Below are positions 28,531 through 39,566 of a stretch of DNA of 64,000 nucleotides, in pieces. Position 1 is the first letter of the stretch. Each line of letters opens with the position of its first letter. The stretch is from Progne subis subis (lineage: Eukaryota; Chordata; Aves; Passeriformes; Hirundinidae): contig JAKJHU010000083.1 in assembly GCA_022316685.1 (NCBI GenBank), positions 1,860,001-1,924,000 of the forward strand. The letters are read 5' to 3'. Position numbers and translations under genes: made by a program. The notes under the pieces were generated by a model, which was given only the letters and a program-made list of their open reading frames with translations, was not told the origin of the DNA and ran no database searches.

Positions 28531-28678
28531 TATGGAAGGTGTTAAATCTGAATTTGTGTGTACAACAGCTTCACCCAAGCTGTGTTTTGTGTTTCATTTC
28601 AAAGTGTGGAAGGTGTTAAATCTGAATTTGTGTGTACAGCAGCCTCACCCAAGCCATGTTCCGTGACTCCTCTCCCAA
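28531..28678. repeat. Two-copy 74-bp tandem duplication
   Basis: Copy 1 is 28531-28604 and copy 2 is 28605-28678. Both contain GGAAGGTGTTAAATCTGAAT and TTCACCCAAGC or CTCACCCAAGC. The first two thirds are nearly identical and the rest is diverged. Confidence 0.85.
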
Positions 28679-29010
28679 CAGCCAGCTGGTGCAGCACCAG
28701 ACAAGGTCTGTGCTGGTATTTTAAGATGATCTAAGAAAGAGAATTGCTGGTTTTTTTTTTTCTGTTTATGCACAGTTCTGTCATGTGTAATACTTGCTTA
28801 TGTTGGTATAAATAGCCAAACTCAGTCTGTGAGAGAGATTACCTTTTTGACAAGATAGAAAATGAGGACCGAATCTCTCAAACACCTTTTCCTCCATGCT
28901 CTGTGTGTTGCTCCCTCTAAACAAGCTCTTGCAGGCTCTAATGTTATTTTAGGCAGCTGAGTGTAATGAGATGCTGGCCACAAATTTGGGCAGATTCTGG
29001 TGTCACCCCC

Positions 29011-29095
29011 ATCCCATTCCATCCCATCCCATCCCATCCCATCCCATCCCATCCCATCCCATCCCATCCCATCCCATCCCATCCCATCCCATCCC
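29011..29095. repeat. (ATCCC)n pentanucleotide array, 17 units
   Basis: Seventeen head-to-tail ATCCC units occur with one ATTCC variant. The other strand reads GGGAT repeatedly. Open frames with Pro-Ile-Ser-His or Gly-Trp-Asp patterns across it are artefacts. Confidence 0.97.
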
Positions 29096-29134
29096 AGTCC
29101 CCGTGCTCAAGATCCAAGTGGGTTTTTCTTTTTG

Positions 29135-29236
29135 TTTGGTTGGTTGGTTGGTTGGTTTTGTTGTTGTTGTTGGTTTGGTTTGGTTTGGGTTTTTTTGTGA
29201 TTTTTTTGTGTTTGTTTGGTTTTTTTTAATTTTTTC
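29135..29236. repeat. G/T-rich (TTGG)n / (GTT)n tract
   Basis: TTGG units, then GTT and GGTTT units and T-runs form a G/T-only low-complexity stretch next to the pentamer array. Confidence 0.9.
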
Positions 29237-29385
29237 CCCTATGTTTAGGGACAACAGAAATGCCTCTGAAGCCTGATGAAAGCTGTAGTAACACCTTTAG
29301 GTGGATGGGTAGTATTAGAGAAAAAAAGTTTGCCAATGTTTTCTCCTAAAGTTTGCCTTCAAAGAAAGGAAATGAAAAAATTGGC

Positions 29386-29801
29386 AAGGAAATAATGAAT
29401 TTCAGGGAGGTACATTTCAAAGTAATGAGACTGAAGTGAGAGATGAAAGGAATAACACATTTCTTGGTAGACTATGGAACAATGTAAAATAAGAAATTCC
29501 ACTTACAGCCTATTCAGAATTCGATAATGGCTTGCCAGTAGCAAATTGTGACCTGTTGAAATAAGAAAGGCATGGAAAAAAAGGGTATAAAAACTGTAAT
29601 ATTAGATGTTTTATTATTTGTCTTGCAGAAGTGTGGGTAGGGGACTTCCTGGTTTATATGGATGGGTTTTGCCACTGTGTAAACACTGCAGGACATTGGA
29701 CATTTTTGCTGGAAGCAAGTTTCCCCAAAAGGTTGATGCTAAATATTCCCACAGGATTTTCTGAAAGTAGTGACTTCATTTTATGCAGTTTTAGCACCCA
29801 G
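29386..29801 (-). repeat. Rearranged repeat, copy 1 (X inverted, then Y)
   Basis: 29386-29615 (segment X) is the reverse complement of 30909-31138 at about 90% or better identity by eye. 29637-29801 (segment Y) matches 30723-30902 in the direct orientation, with small indels. Read on the minus strand this copy is Y-inverted then X, while the second copy is Y then X. The two copies therefore differ by inversion of Y as well as by overall orientation. No coding capacity is evident. Confidence 0.85.
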
Positions 29802-30592
29802 TTCTTAATAGCACCTTGTGAGTGACCCACAAAATATCATATCCAACATCACATAATTATATCTCATTAGGAATGCTTTCTACTACAGAAATCTGTTTTA
29901 ATACCACCAAAATAATTGACATTTGGGGGACAGGGGTGTACATTTTTAAATAAGGTACACTGCAGTCTGCATTTAAAGATGTGATAAGACTCCACTGAAA
30001 ATCCGTGTTTGAGTATAAATTTGTTTTTGAGGAAGGGTCTAACAAATGCAGGCAGCCAGGCTTAGATACAGAACCTCCACAGAAGGAGTTCTGACCTGCT
30101 TGGCTGAACACAGCAGCAAAGGGTAATTACAGGCAGGCGGAAAAATTGTCAAGAATGGGAAAGAGTAAATTGGCAGAGAAAGCAATGTTGTAGACAAGAA
30201 AAAGTGAAGCCATAAATGACGATGTAAAATGTTACCTTCAGTAATGACACTGCTTCCAGAGAGGAGCCAGTTTACCTTGTGGAGTGACAAAAATGTGCAG
30301 TGAGGTGATAAAACTTCCCAGACACCATGGGTGGGAGGGCAGCCTCAGCCCCGGGTCTGGAATGAAAACTCCTTGCTTGGTTGCACTGCTCCTGCTAATT
30401 AACGTGCTTTATCTGTGCCTAGTCACAGCCTGCCCCAGGGACAGCTCTGTGCTCTCAGCTGGCAAGGACAGCTGCAGGCTGCTTCAGGTTTGGGCAAAAA
30501 GTGCAAAGATTTGGTCCTTTTTTCTGGCCCCACAGGTCATCCCTCCCTGGCTGGCACACAAATGTGAATGAACAGATTCCCAACACACAGCT
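29802..30592. other. Intronic spacer between rearranged repeats
   Basis: This is unique-looking sequence separating copy 1 from the LTR that carries copy 2. No exon is recognised. Confidence 0.5.
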
Positions 30593-30596
30593 GGTG

Positions 30597-31493
30597 TGAC
30601 GACTGGTTGGGCTACCTAAAAACAGTGCTCAGACAGAATTAAATGAATTAAAAGCTGTTATTTTACTGAAGGGCCTTCAGGTACATTTTGGGCAGACAAA
30701 GCCCCCCAAGGGCTTCCAGGGTGTAGAGGATTTCCTGTTTTATATGGATGGGGTTTGCATAACCATTGTGTAAACACTGCAGGACATTGGAAAAGCCATT
30801 TTTGTTGGAAGCAAAGAATGTTTCCCCAAAAGATTGATGCTAAATATTCCCACAGGGTTTTCTAAAAGTAGTGACTTCATTATATGCAGTTTTAATACCC
30901 AGAATAAGAATAAAACATCTAATATTACAGTTTTTATACCCTTTTGTTCCATGCCTTTCTTATTTCAACAGGTCACAATTTGCTACTGGCAAGCCATTAT
31001 CAAATTCTGAGTAGGTTGCAAGTGGAATTTCTTAATTTACGTGGTTCCATAGTCTACCAAGAAATTTGTTACTCCTTTCATCTCTCACTTCAGTCTCATT
31101 ACTTTGAAATGTACCTCCCCGAAATTCATTATTTCCTTCCTTTCCTGTGCTTCCAGCAAAAATGGCTTCAACCAAAAATGGACAATGGTCATGGGTTTCA
31201 CACTTTGATCAGTTTGGTCCATTTGCACATTGGGGGTTCATCTCCTAATTACAGCTTCAGGTAATGAAGTCATTCACCCCAAGTTTGCTGCCCCCAAGTC
31301 ACTTTTGTTTCCATCTCTCAGGCCTGAGGCAGTGAGGTGTCCTTGATTGCCAGGCCTGGAGAGGAATTGTTGTGTGTGACCAGAATGGGAGAGCAGCAGC
31401 TCACACTGTGTGTGGAGTTTGGAGTTACACACTAAAGACCTGCAGGAGTACCAATAAATGAGAAATATAAACTGCTGAAATCCCAAGGCATCA
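30597..31493. mobile_element. LTR family 1, copy A (split by insertion)
   Basis: The left end TGACGACTGGTTGGGCTACC and the right end CCCAAGGCATCA match copies B and C, and the copy is flanked by GGTG on both sides (30593-30596, 31494-31497), a 4-bp target-site duplication. Compared with copy B it has an extra ~450 bp (about 30717-31163), which is copy 2 of the X/Y repeat. Apart from that it is nearly identical to copy B over 31164-31470. No retroviral genes flank it. A 4-bp TSD would suit a class I ERV. Orientation is uncertain because AATAAA-like signals occur on both strands. Confidence 0.75.
30717..31163 (+). repeat. Rearranged repeat, copy 2, inserted in LTR copy A
   Basis: Segment Y (30723-30902) and segment X (30909-31138) interrupt LTR copy A. 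GGCTTC occurs at both edges (30711-30716 and 31164-31169) and may be a target-site duplication. However, a 21-bp inverted repeat (30793-30813 against 31148-31168, one mismatch) includes most of the right-hand GGCTTC, so the duplication is not certain. The element type is unknown. Confidence 0.7.
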
Positions 31494-31497
31494 GGTG

Positions 31498-32412
31498 GCT
31501 GGGACAGAATCCTTCTTTATGCTTTTCAAGCTGAAGTGATGGAAGGGTTTAATTCAGAGGACACTGAATTTAGTTAATCCTGGTTTACCTGCAGACCCCA
31601 GGTATCTCTGGCAGTGCAGGGGAAGTGCTGAGGGATGTGATCCTGCTGGGATCCTGCCCACCCATCACCTGCTGCCAGGGCACAGCTGCTTCCTCCTGGA
31701 ACTCAGATGGAGGTGGGATTCATTTTGTTCATTCCAGCTCTGTGTGTTCACAGCTCTGCACCTGACCTCACGCTTGTTCTCTTTGGCCTCATTTCTTCTT
31801 TATTCCTTCTGATTTCTTACTAATAAGACTGATCATAATTCCACCGAAACGGCCCAGGTTTAGGGGATTAACTCCAATATGAGATCAGTCACAATCTCTT
31901 AAATCTCACATTTGCTCAGGGAAACCAGGATGGTTCCAGAGAGGAAGATTCCACATTATTTCACTACCTCTCACTTATTTCAGTGGTTTCTTTTGCAACG
32001 AAGATCATTTCCAATGAAAGCTTTCTATGTATACACACACTTCGGCATTGAGAAAGCCTTAAAAAATGTCCAAGGTTCCTAAATTAATATTAGAAAAGCC
32101 ATCATGTCAAATTTGTGCTTCTGAAAGGGTGATAAAAAGGTTTAATCACAAAATATGAAAAATACATCCAATTCCATTGAGTGGCAATACGGTTTCTTAG
32201 TGTGCTGAGAGTGCAGAACTTGTTTTACTCAAGAGTTGTTCTTGACACTTTTATTGAGGAAAAATTACTTATGAACAGATAACCAAAAGTAATTTTCCTG
32301 AGTCTTGGGTGGCTGTTCCATACAATAAATATCAATAAATGACAAGATTGTTTGTGATAGGCCTTTTAGAATGTGTCTGTGTGGATGTAGTCATGTCTAT
32401 CTGTATGCAAGG
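31498..32412. other. Intronic, no exon or repeat family seen
   Basis: This is unique-looking intron sequence between LTR copy A and a poly-T tract. Confidence 0.5.
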
Positions 32413-32448
32413 TTTTTTTTTTTTTTTTTTTTTTTTGTTTTTTTTTTT
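32413..32448. repeat. Poly-T tract (T24 G T-rich)
   Basis: There are 24 T, one G, then a further T-run. Confidence 0.9.
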
Positions 32449-32872
32449 GGAGAAGAATTTATAGGAATTTTCACAGGTGGATGTTGTCCAGACAGAAAGT
32501 AGCTCATGGCTGGAATAAAAGGAAGCTCTTCCATGGTGCCAGTGAAAAGTCACTCAGCTCTTTTGAATGCAGGTCTGATGAGCACCCATTGTGTGGGTTA
32601 CAATGCAGAAGTTATGGGATTTAAGGAGTCACGATTTGTGTCAGGCTGTTCTCTGCCTCAATTCTTTCAGCTGGACCCATGTTCTAGGATTTTTTGTGCT
32701 GATTCATTTTCTTGCTGAGGAAGAAATGTCTGATGTGAACTCAGTGTACACGAGGGGAAGATAACTTCCTTGGCAGTAGAAATATATGGGAGAAGTCAAG
32801 GGAGACACTAAGATAAAATAAAACTAGTGCGCATGAAGGTGTTAGGAAAATTAATCCACGAACACCAGAGGC

Positions 32873-33391
32873 TGATGTCCAAAAAGGAGACAGAGGAGTC
32901 CTTTTGCTTTATTCGAATAAAGGGAGAGGCCATGGGGCATTCCCCCTGGGGTCTCTCAGTTTTTTGGAGGACACAGCCTCCTTTTTATCCTAATTTCCCA
33001 GCCACATTTCCCTCTCTCTTTCCCCATTGGCTGAGGTACTTGAGAGGTACAGACTTCCCGAAATGCCTAAGACCTAAGATTCCCCTTTTGGTCTATAACA
33101 CCCCTAATTTTAATTTTTATGGGATTTATGGGTTTTCTCCATTGTTGCTTTCATCTTTCAATATTCAATTTCATTTACAAACAAACTTACAGTTTTTTTG
33201 TAAAGGCAAGTATCTTCTTTTCCATTCATCAATCAGTAGAATCCTTCCCATTGTTTCTTTTATCTTTCAGTGCTAGTTTTATCTACCAGCAGACCCAGGG
33301 CTTGTTTGTAAAGACAAATCTTGTCATTCCTCTCAGAGGTTTACATTATTTCTACTCAAATCTCTTCCACTGGGTTGGTGAGGGTCTTACA
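32873..33391 (-). mobile_element. LTR-like element (minus orientation)
   Basis: The segment starts TGATGTCC and ends GGTCTTACA, that is TG...CA, about 519 bp long. On the minus strand CGAATAAAGC (near 32912) resembles a polyadenylation signal close to the 3' end, and CCAATGGGG is CCAAT-like. The sequence looks like a solo LTR. CAGAG lies close to both ends (32866-32870 and 33393-33397), but the duplication does not abut the TG/CA termini cleanly, so the boundaries are approximate. No viral coding sequence is seen. Confidence 0.5.
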
Positions 33392-34008
33392 GCAGAGCTT
33401 TTATGTTAAGTATTGCAGTTGTTTTATTCTTTTATTTGCTAGAAGGCCTTTCCAAAAAATCAGGCAGCTATTGGGGGTTATTATTAAATGGGGTTATTGC
33501 TCGGTGGGTTTCTTATTTTTTTTTTCTTTTTTTTCTTTTTTCCTCCCTGAATATTGTGACCCATTATAAATGTCTTTTTCAGCTCCCAGATCCTTGGCTG
33601 TTGGGCTGTGCACTGATGACAAATCAGCTCCTAAGCGGCCTTTAGAGTAAAACACACCTGCACAGTAAAAGGAGATGACAGAGTGTGATTGTTATTGTCC
33701 AAATCCCTCGGTGATTATGTCCCTGTATTTCAGGAACGGCTCTCTGGAAGGCTTTAAACGTCGAATAAATGCACCAGGTGCTGCTGGCCTGAAATCCAGG
33801 CTCTGTGCGACTTTAAGTGGTAACAATAGGGTTAAATCTCAATTTTCTGATTTGCTGGGCTTGTCACTGGGCTGATGGAGGCTTTCCCTGAACGTTTGCT
33901 AGTCAATTCTTAGCCGGGTGATCTAGAACAGTGAATTTGTGACCCTTTCTGTGGGGCAGAATTCTAGGAGTGGTTCCAGCCTTTGGAAAAACACACGGCC
34001 AACTGCTC

Positions 34009-34026
34009 TCTGTCTGTCTGTCTGTC
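34009..34026. repeat. (TGTC)n microsatellite
   Basis: Four to five TGTC units occur in tandem. Confidence 0.9.
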
Positions 34027-34071
34027 GAGATGGGATGAAGACTCTATGCATGTAACTCTTTAAAAAACACT

Positions 34072-34104
34072 AGGTTTAAAGGTTTAAAGGTTTTAAGGTT
34101 TAAA
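34072..34104. repeat. (GGTTTAAA)n short tandem repeat
   Basis: Four imperfect units of AGGTTTAA or AGGTTTTAA are visible. The unit resembles but is not the vertebrate telomere hexamer. Confidence 0.85.
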
Positions 34105-37100
34105 GCACATGACTTCATTTCAAGGATTGTTTCCGACTGGGAATTTTCAACTGAGTGTTTGAAAAGAAGCAAATCTAATTGGTACCAAGAAAAACATTTA
34201 TTTTTGAGGGATGAACAGTAGTTCTAAAAGTCACTTGCACATTTCTTTAATTAGTCTGTGTTTTAGAGCAGCTTCTTTGATAGTTGACTGAAATTCTCTA
34301 GATCTAGACACTGGGCTCCTCAAGATAAGAACAGAGTATTTTCACTTTGAGGACTTTAGCAAATAACTTTCATGTCAGAAAAGGGGATTATGTGTAATAG
34401 AAAAATCAGAGTTAATGATGTTAATCAGCAAAAGTAGTTCGTCGTAAAGTATCAAAGTCCCCATCTCTACTGCACCAGGGCTGGAGTGGTGTGCTGCTAA
34501 TCTCATTAACACACACAGCTAATTTCATCTGGGGCAAGAGGCAGCTTAATCTGCACATGTGTAAAAGTGTGTGCACATCTCTGTCTGCACTAATCTAGGA
34601 GCATTTTCTGTCCAAGGCATACAATTATTCTGCATAATGAGGACAAATTCCTGTTTTGTCTGAAACATTGCCCGGAAGCTCAGTGTAAAAACCCGTGGCT
34701 GCAGGACCAGCAGAAGTTCTGTACATCTGTAAATGGAAAATAAATTGATTAGAAACAGCTCTGATCAGATAGTTAAAGTTATAAATATTCAGTCATCTTT
34801 AATACCCTCCCAAAAATTATCTCTGTTTAGATTCCAGTGCGCAGGACCTGCCTGTGCAGATTCTTTTACTGTATTCAGATGGAATTAGGTTTTTTTTCTG
34901 TCCAAACTCAAACTGATGCCCAGTTACTGCCATTTACAGTTCTCTTTGTCAGCTGTCCCCACTAACACTCCTGCTCATTTCGAGGTCAGTGTGCAGTCAC
35001 TTAGCCACATTGAAACAAAATAGAGCAGACTTCAAGAACTATTTAAAAGTTGAAATTTTTACTTAAAAGAACATTTCAGAACTTGTTTTTGCTTAAACCA
35101 ACCATTACTGAAACCTTTTGGGAAGGGTGAAGAGGAAAAATCTGAGTGTATGAAGTTTTCATGTCATTGTCATTTTTTATTATAAACCTCTAATCTGGCC
35201 CTCTGTGTTGAAACTAAAATTGGACATTTAGGGTGAAATTACTGTGGAGGCTTGGAAGTGGCAGTGAAAGTCATGAAATAGTGATTAGGCATGTTCTGAT
35301 CACAATTCCTGTGTTTATTTACTTGTGTATTGTTTCCACATGAGCAGTGAAGTATCTGAATGTGACAGCAATGATATTTTGGGGGAAATAATGTGCTGTG
35401 GTGAGTCATGACATTTCTACTTGCTGTTCCTTTTTGTAAGAGCTGTTTCAAGATGCTTGTTGATTTTTCTGAGGAATTGTTTCCTGACTTTAATCTGTCA
35501 CCCTTCATTTCAAATAGGCAAAAGTTATGACATTAAGTTACTATGACAAAAATGGTGATATTCTGAATTTCTAGCTTAAGCTGCAATCTGGTGTAAATAC
35601 CTCCATGAAACCAGGAATTCCAAGGCTTTTCCAAGCAAATAAAAGTAATCAGTGGAGTGCAGCTGCAGCACAGCTCTGTGACCAGGAGAGCTGCATTCCA
35701 TGATCACTGTGAAATCACAGTTCCCCTTCCAACAAGCGTTAACAACCACCCCTCCAAACCATCCCCAGAGGGTGGGAGAGCAGCAGTCCACCAGGAATCG
35801 TCACCTGGGAAATTCTCTTCCCGCTTACCTTTTGTTTTTCTGGAGTCCTCTTACAGAAAAAGTTGGAAGATAATGGAAAATTTAGACTTTCATAACAGGA
35901 ATTCATAATAGAAGGAAGAGTGATATAATTCTTATAGTGCAGCTCAAGAAGTTGCCAAAAAAGTGAAATACTTGCTTTTGTTCAAACACATTTTCTCAAA
36001 AGTACCTAACTGATTTCTGCATAAAGTATCCTTGTAGCTAATGGAGATGTTGTTAAAAAATCCCCTCTCCAACACTTTGGTGGGATAAATATGTGTTCAG
36101 TTTATACCTTTTTCACTTGGAGGAATTTTCCATCCATTTATAGCATCTCTTTGGAGAAAAGAAAAATCAGATGATTGGAGCTTGCAATTCCCTCGTGGCT
36201 CAGCCACTGAGTGATCACCTTACTGGAATTTCTTTGTGTTGGGATAAAGAGGGTCACCGTCTCCTATTTCTTTGTGTTGGAATAATGGGATTACATTCTC
36301 CTATTTCTGTAGCCTTCCAAGAGCCTTTTATGAAGAGCATGATTAAATGCAAATGATGGTTCCACCAAAAAGGCACAAGGCATTGGAAATCGAGAGTAGG
36401 AAATTGGCTGTTTGCTCTGCTCCCCTCCCTCCCTCAGATCTGTTGGATGTATGAGTTTATAGCAGAGCCAAGTTGCTCCTAATCCAGAAGTTTCCAGAAG
36501 TTTTGGGTTTGCTTTCCCCTCTTCAATCTCTTCCCCTCTCCCATTCTTGTTTATTCCTTTGGTCATTCAGCTCTCACTGATTAGAAAAACTCAGCTTGTA
36601 AAGGGCTGCAAGCAATTGTCCTTGCTCAAGCTGCAATAATGGATTTGAAAAGTCTCATGACTGGTTATTAAAAGACTCAATTCATCACAGACACATTGAA
36701 TTACATTCAGTACCTGAACAGATTATTGCTTAGCCATACATTTAAATTACAGGATCAAATGTCATAATTCAGAGTTCTTTCCTTGTGCTCTTGCTGTCTG
36801 GATGAAATTACCTTTTCCTCTTGCTGTTCCTCTTTAACAGAATTTATCAAAGGTAAAACACCAGCGCTCTTAATTCATTGGAATACTTATTTGTAAGAAT
36901 CTCTTACTACCACACATTCATGTTGCTCTTTATCCCAATATCTACTCCTTCCTGAAAGCCCAATTGACTTTCCAGACTCCTTGTGATGATCCTGGTGTTT
37001 AAAAAGATCCAAACTAAGGCAAGATGTGTAGAGTACTTAAACTTAAATATTGGTTCAGGGCACTAACAACATCTTGTAGTCTCAGTAGCAAAGCAGACTT

Positions 37101-38889
37101 GGGTAGCAATTTGGTGCCCATAATTGGATAGCACAAGTCAGAAATAAATTGCTATAATATCCAATATTCCAAGCTGCTTTTTAGTGAGTTACGAGTACAC
37201 TGGAGGAACATTGGAGCCACATTTTCATAGGGGAGCATTTGAAATGTGCAGCAACTTCTTCCGATTCTTGGTGCCCTTTTCTCATAGACATTTTTAGCAT
37301 TGCAGAAGTTCAGGCTTTTGAGAAGACAGATTGAGCAAGTCCTAAATTTTTCGAGTATGTTGCAGGATGCTCCTGGAGAAGGAACATCCATTAATAATCT
37401 CAAATTTTTCATCTGACTCCGGATTGTGCTTAAAGACAGAATTATATGGAAGAACTAACAACACTCAGAAACAACTTAATATTTTGCTGTTAAGGCCAAG
37501 AATTCACTAGAGAAGCAAATCCTCGTGGCAGGCTGGGGAATGCAGAGAAAATCTCATTCACCTTGTCAGGATTGGCAGGGCTTTCCTGAACCTGTGATTT
37601 GTTTGCTTGAATCATGGGGCACAGAGTTACAAATTGCAAAATAAATCAAGAGGTGGGTGAAATTGAGAGTTGGACAGCTTTGAGTTAAGGCTCCAGCTCT
37701 GCAAGGATGAGCAGAGTTGGGACAGAACATAAGCTGGCTCTTGGTCAGTTGTTGATCCAGCAAATTACTTAGAAACACCACAACTTACTGCTAATCAGTA
37801 CAGGAATTGCAGGCAAGCCCACATTTGCCTTTTTGGTTTTTAGTTTTCTTACAAGTCAGCAGTGCTTTTGGTGATGACGTGTAGGGAACTCCCTAAATTT
37901 TATATTTTTTAAAAAATATTTAGCAATATGGAATTATCATATGAGTGAGAAATTCCATCAAATGAAGCAAATGGATTTAAATCCAATCTGGTCCAAGCCG
38001 TGCCTGATCCCCACCTTGTCATCAGCCCAGAGCTCTGACACTTCCAGTCCTTCCTTGGATATCTCCAGGATGCACCAAGGTCGACTTTTGTTGCCTATTT
38101 TTGGAAGATTAAAGATTTGTGGAACGCAGTGACATTGTACAAAGCAATGGGATTTAAAATAAACACAAGGAACAGTTTTCCTGCGTTGAATTATCATTTA
38201 TCACTATTTCTTTGCTGCTTTTTGGGCACATCCAGAATGAGCAGCAAAACATATTTATCCCCACGGGCATGTAGCAAACAGAATTAAATACATAAATGCT
38301 AACAGAGAATTTTCAGTGAAGTAATTATAAACTGGCTTCAGTCTTGTGTTCCATATGTTAACCAGCTTGAAATACTAAAGGTTTTGGGTGGCAAACAGCA
38401 TTTTTTGTTCATTTGACTTTTACAAATGCTTTTTTCTTTTTTTTTAGTGATTATGATATAATTCCTGCAGTTCTGAACCTTGCCTTCAGAGTTTTTTTTC
38501 TTCCACTTGGCTTATAATTTTGGAAAGCATTTCAGGGAAGGAGGCTTTGACCTCCTGGCAGCTGATGGAGTGCAAAGACTAAACCTCGTCCATTGTAGCA
38601 AACCATTGGAACAGATTTGCCACATTTCTGAAACAGAAGCTTTTATCCAAAGGAACTGTAAGTTCAGAGTTTGGATCTGTCTCCTGAATTTCCAGGGCTG
38701 GTAAGGATTTTGTGATGAATATAAAATTGCGCATATTCGGATTGTGTTAAAAAAACAACTTGAGTCCAAGGCAAATACTTTGTAGTTTAAATAAATATAA
38801 CTGTTTGGATAAATTAACGGGCATGGAAGCTGTACACTAATTTTTTCTGATGATGGATTTTGTTTCATCCTTGGATTCCAGCAAAAACC

Positions 38890-39130
38890 TGAGCGGAGAT
38901 GCTGGGGGGAAAGGGGAGGGCGGTGGCATCAACCACGGAACAGAGACAGGGATGCTCGTACAAATTCCTGATTCAGACGTCAAAATGCCCGAGGTTCGGC
39001 CCTGAAAGGAAGAATCTCTCATCACAGAGACGTCTGTGAGCTTGGAGAGAAAATCCCTGGCGGGGGGAGAGGCAGAGCCATGACTCAGCTGCAGCTCCTG
39101 CCTCGCGGGGCCGGGGGCGGCCGCTGCTGC
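38890..39130. promoter_or_regulatory. Candidate intronic CpG-rich regulatory cluster
   Basis: About 240 bp of locally raised CpG content lie in AT-rich intron. They contain two GACGTC cores (38976-38981; 39029-39034 within the palindrome AGACGTCT), an AP-1/MARE-type TGACTCAGC (39081-39089) and a GCGGCCGC site just before the triplet tract. CRE- or AP-1-type factors could bind. Function is inferred from motif clustering only. Confidence 0.35.
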
Positions 39131-39379
39131 TGCTGCTGCCTCTTCTCCTTGTTCTTCTGCTTCTTCTCCTTCTTCTGCTGTTTCTCCTTCTTCTGCTGTT
39201 TTCTCCTTCTTCTGCTGCTTCTTCTCCTTTTTCTGATTCTGCTTCTCCTTCTTCTGATTCTGCTTCTCCTTCTGCTGCTGCTTCTCCTTCTGCTCCTTCT
39301 GCTGCTTCTGATTTTGCTACTGCTAATGATGATAGTGATGCTGCTGCTTGCTCTTGCTGCTGATGCTGATGGTGTTGCC
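39122..39379. repeat. CTG/CTT-type triplet tract
   Basis: About 250 bp of CTG, CTT, CTC and GAT-type triplets are almost purely pyrimidine-plus-G on the plus strand. Plus frames give poly-Leu, Phe and Cys; minus frames give Arg/Ser-rich or Lys/Gln-rich stretches. The 132- and 167-codon frames across it are composition artefacts. Confidence 0.95.
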
Positions 39380-39530
39380 CCGGTGCCCCACAGCCATCCA
39401 GGAATGCTCACACACAGGAGAGGCTTCAACCTGAGAGTACAAAATTTTTGTCCTACAGACAGCACATTCCTAGAGTAAAGCAGACAGGCAGGAAGGTGGA
39501 AAAGAGAATGGAACAGCAAAATCTTTATGT

Positions 39531-39566
39531 GGGACACCTCCATCCTCTGGGACACCTCCATCCTCT
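39531..39566. repeat. Two-copy 18-bp tandem duplication
   Basis: GGGACACCTCCATCCTCT occurs twice in direct succession with no mismatch. Confidence 0.95.

Larger units (their letters stand above)
33398..38889. other. Intronic, no exon or gene seen
   Basis: This is about 5.5 kb of unique-looking AT-rich intron with a small (TGTC)n run at 34009-34026 and a GGTTTAAA-type run at 34072-34104. Short frames have no recognisable domain. Confidence 0.5.

Noticed and set aside
28996..29095. ATCCC array considered as telomere-related sequence or a CRISPR-like array
   Set aside because: The unit is a pentamer, not TTAGGG/CCCTAA, and there are no spacers. It is a simple microsatellite.
38448..38460. T-rich tract, AG, then GATTATGATATA (DYDI), resembling an acceptor plus part of synapsin exon 2
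   Set aside because: Coding sequence for the preceding FRGKKxLG is absent and KVEQ does not follow. Chance match in AT-rich DNA.
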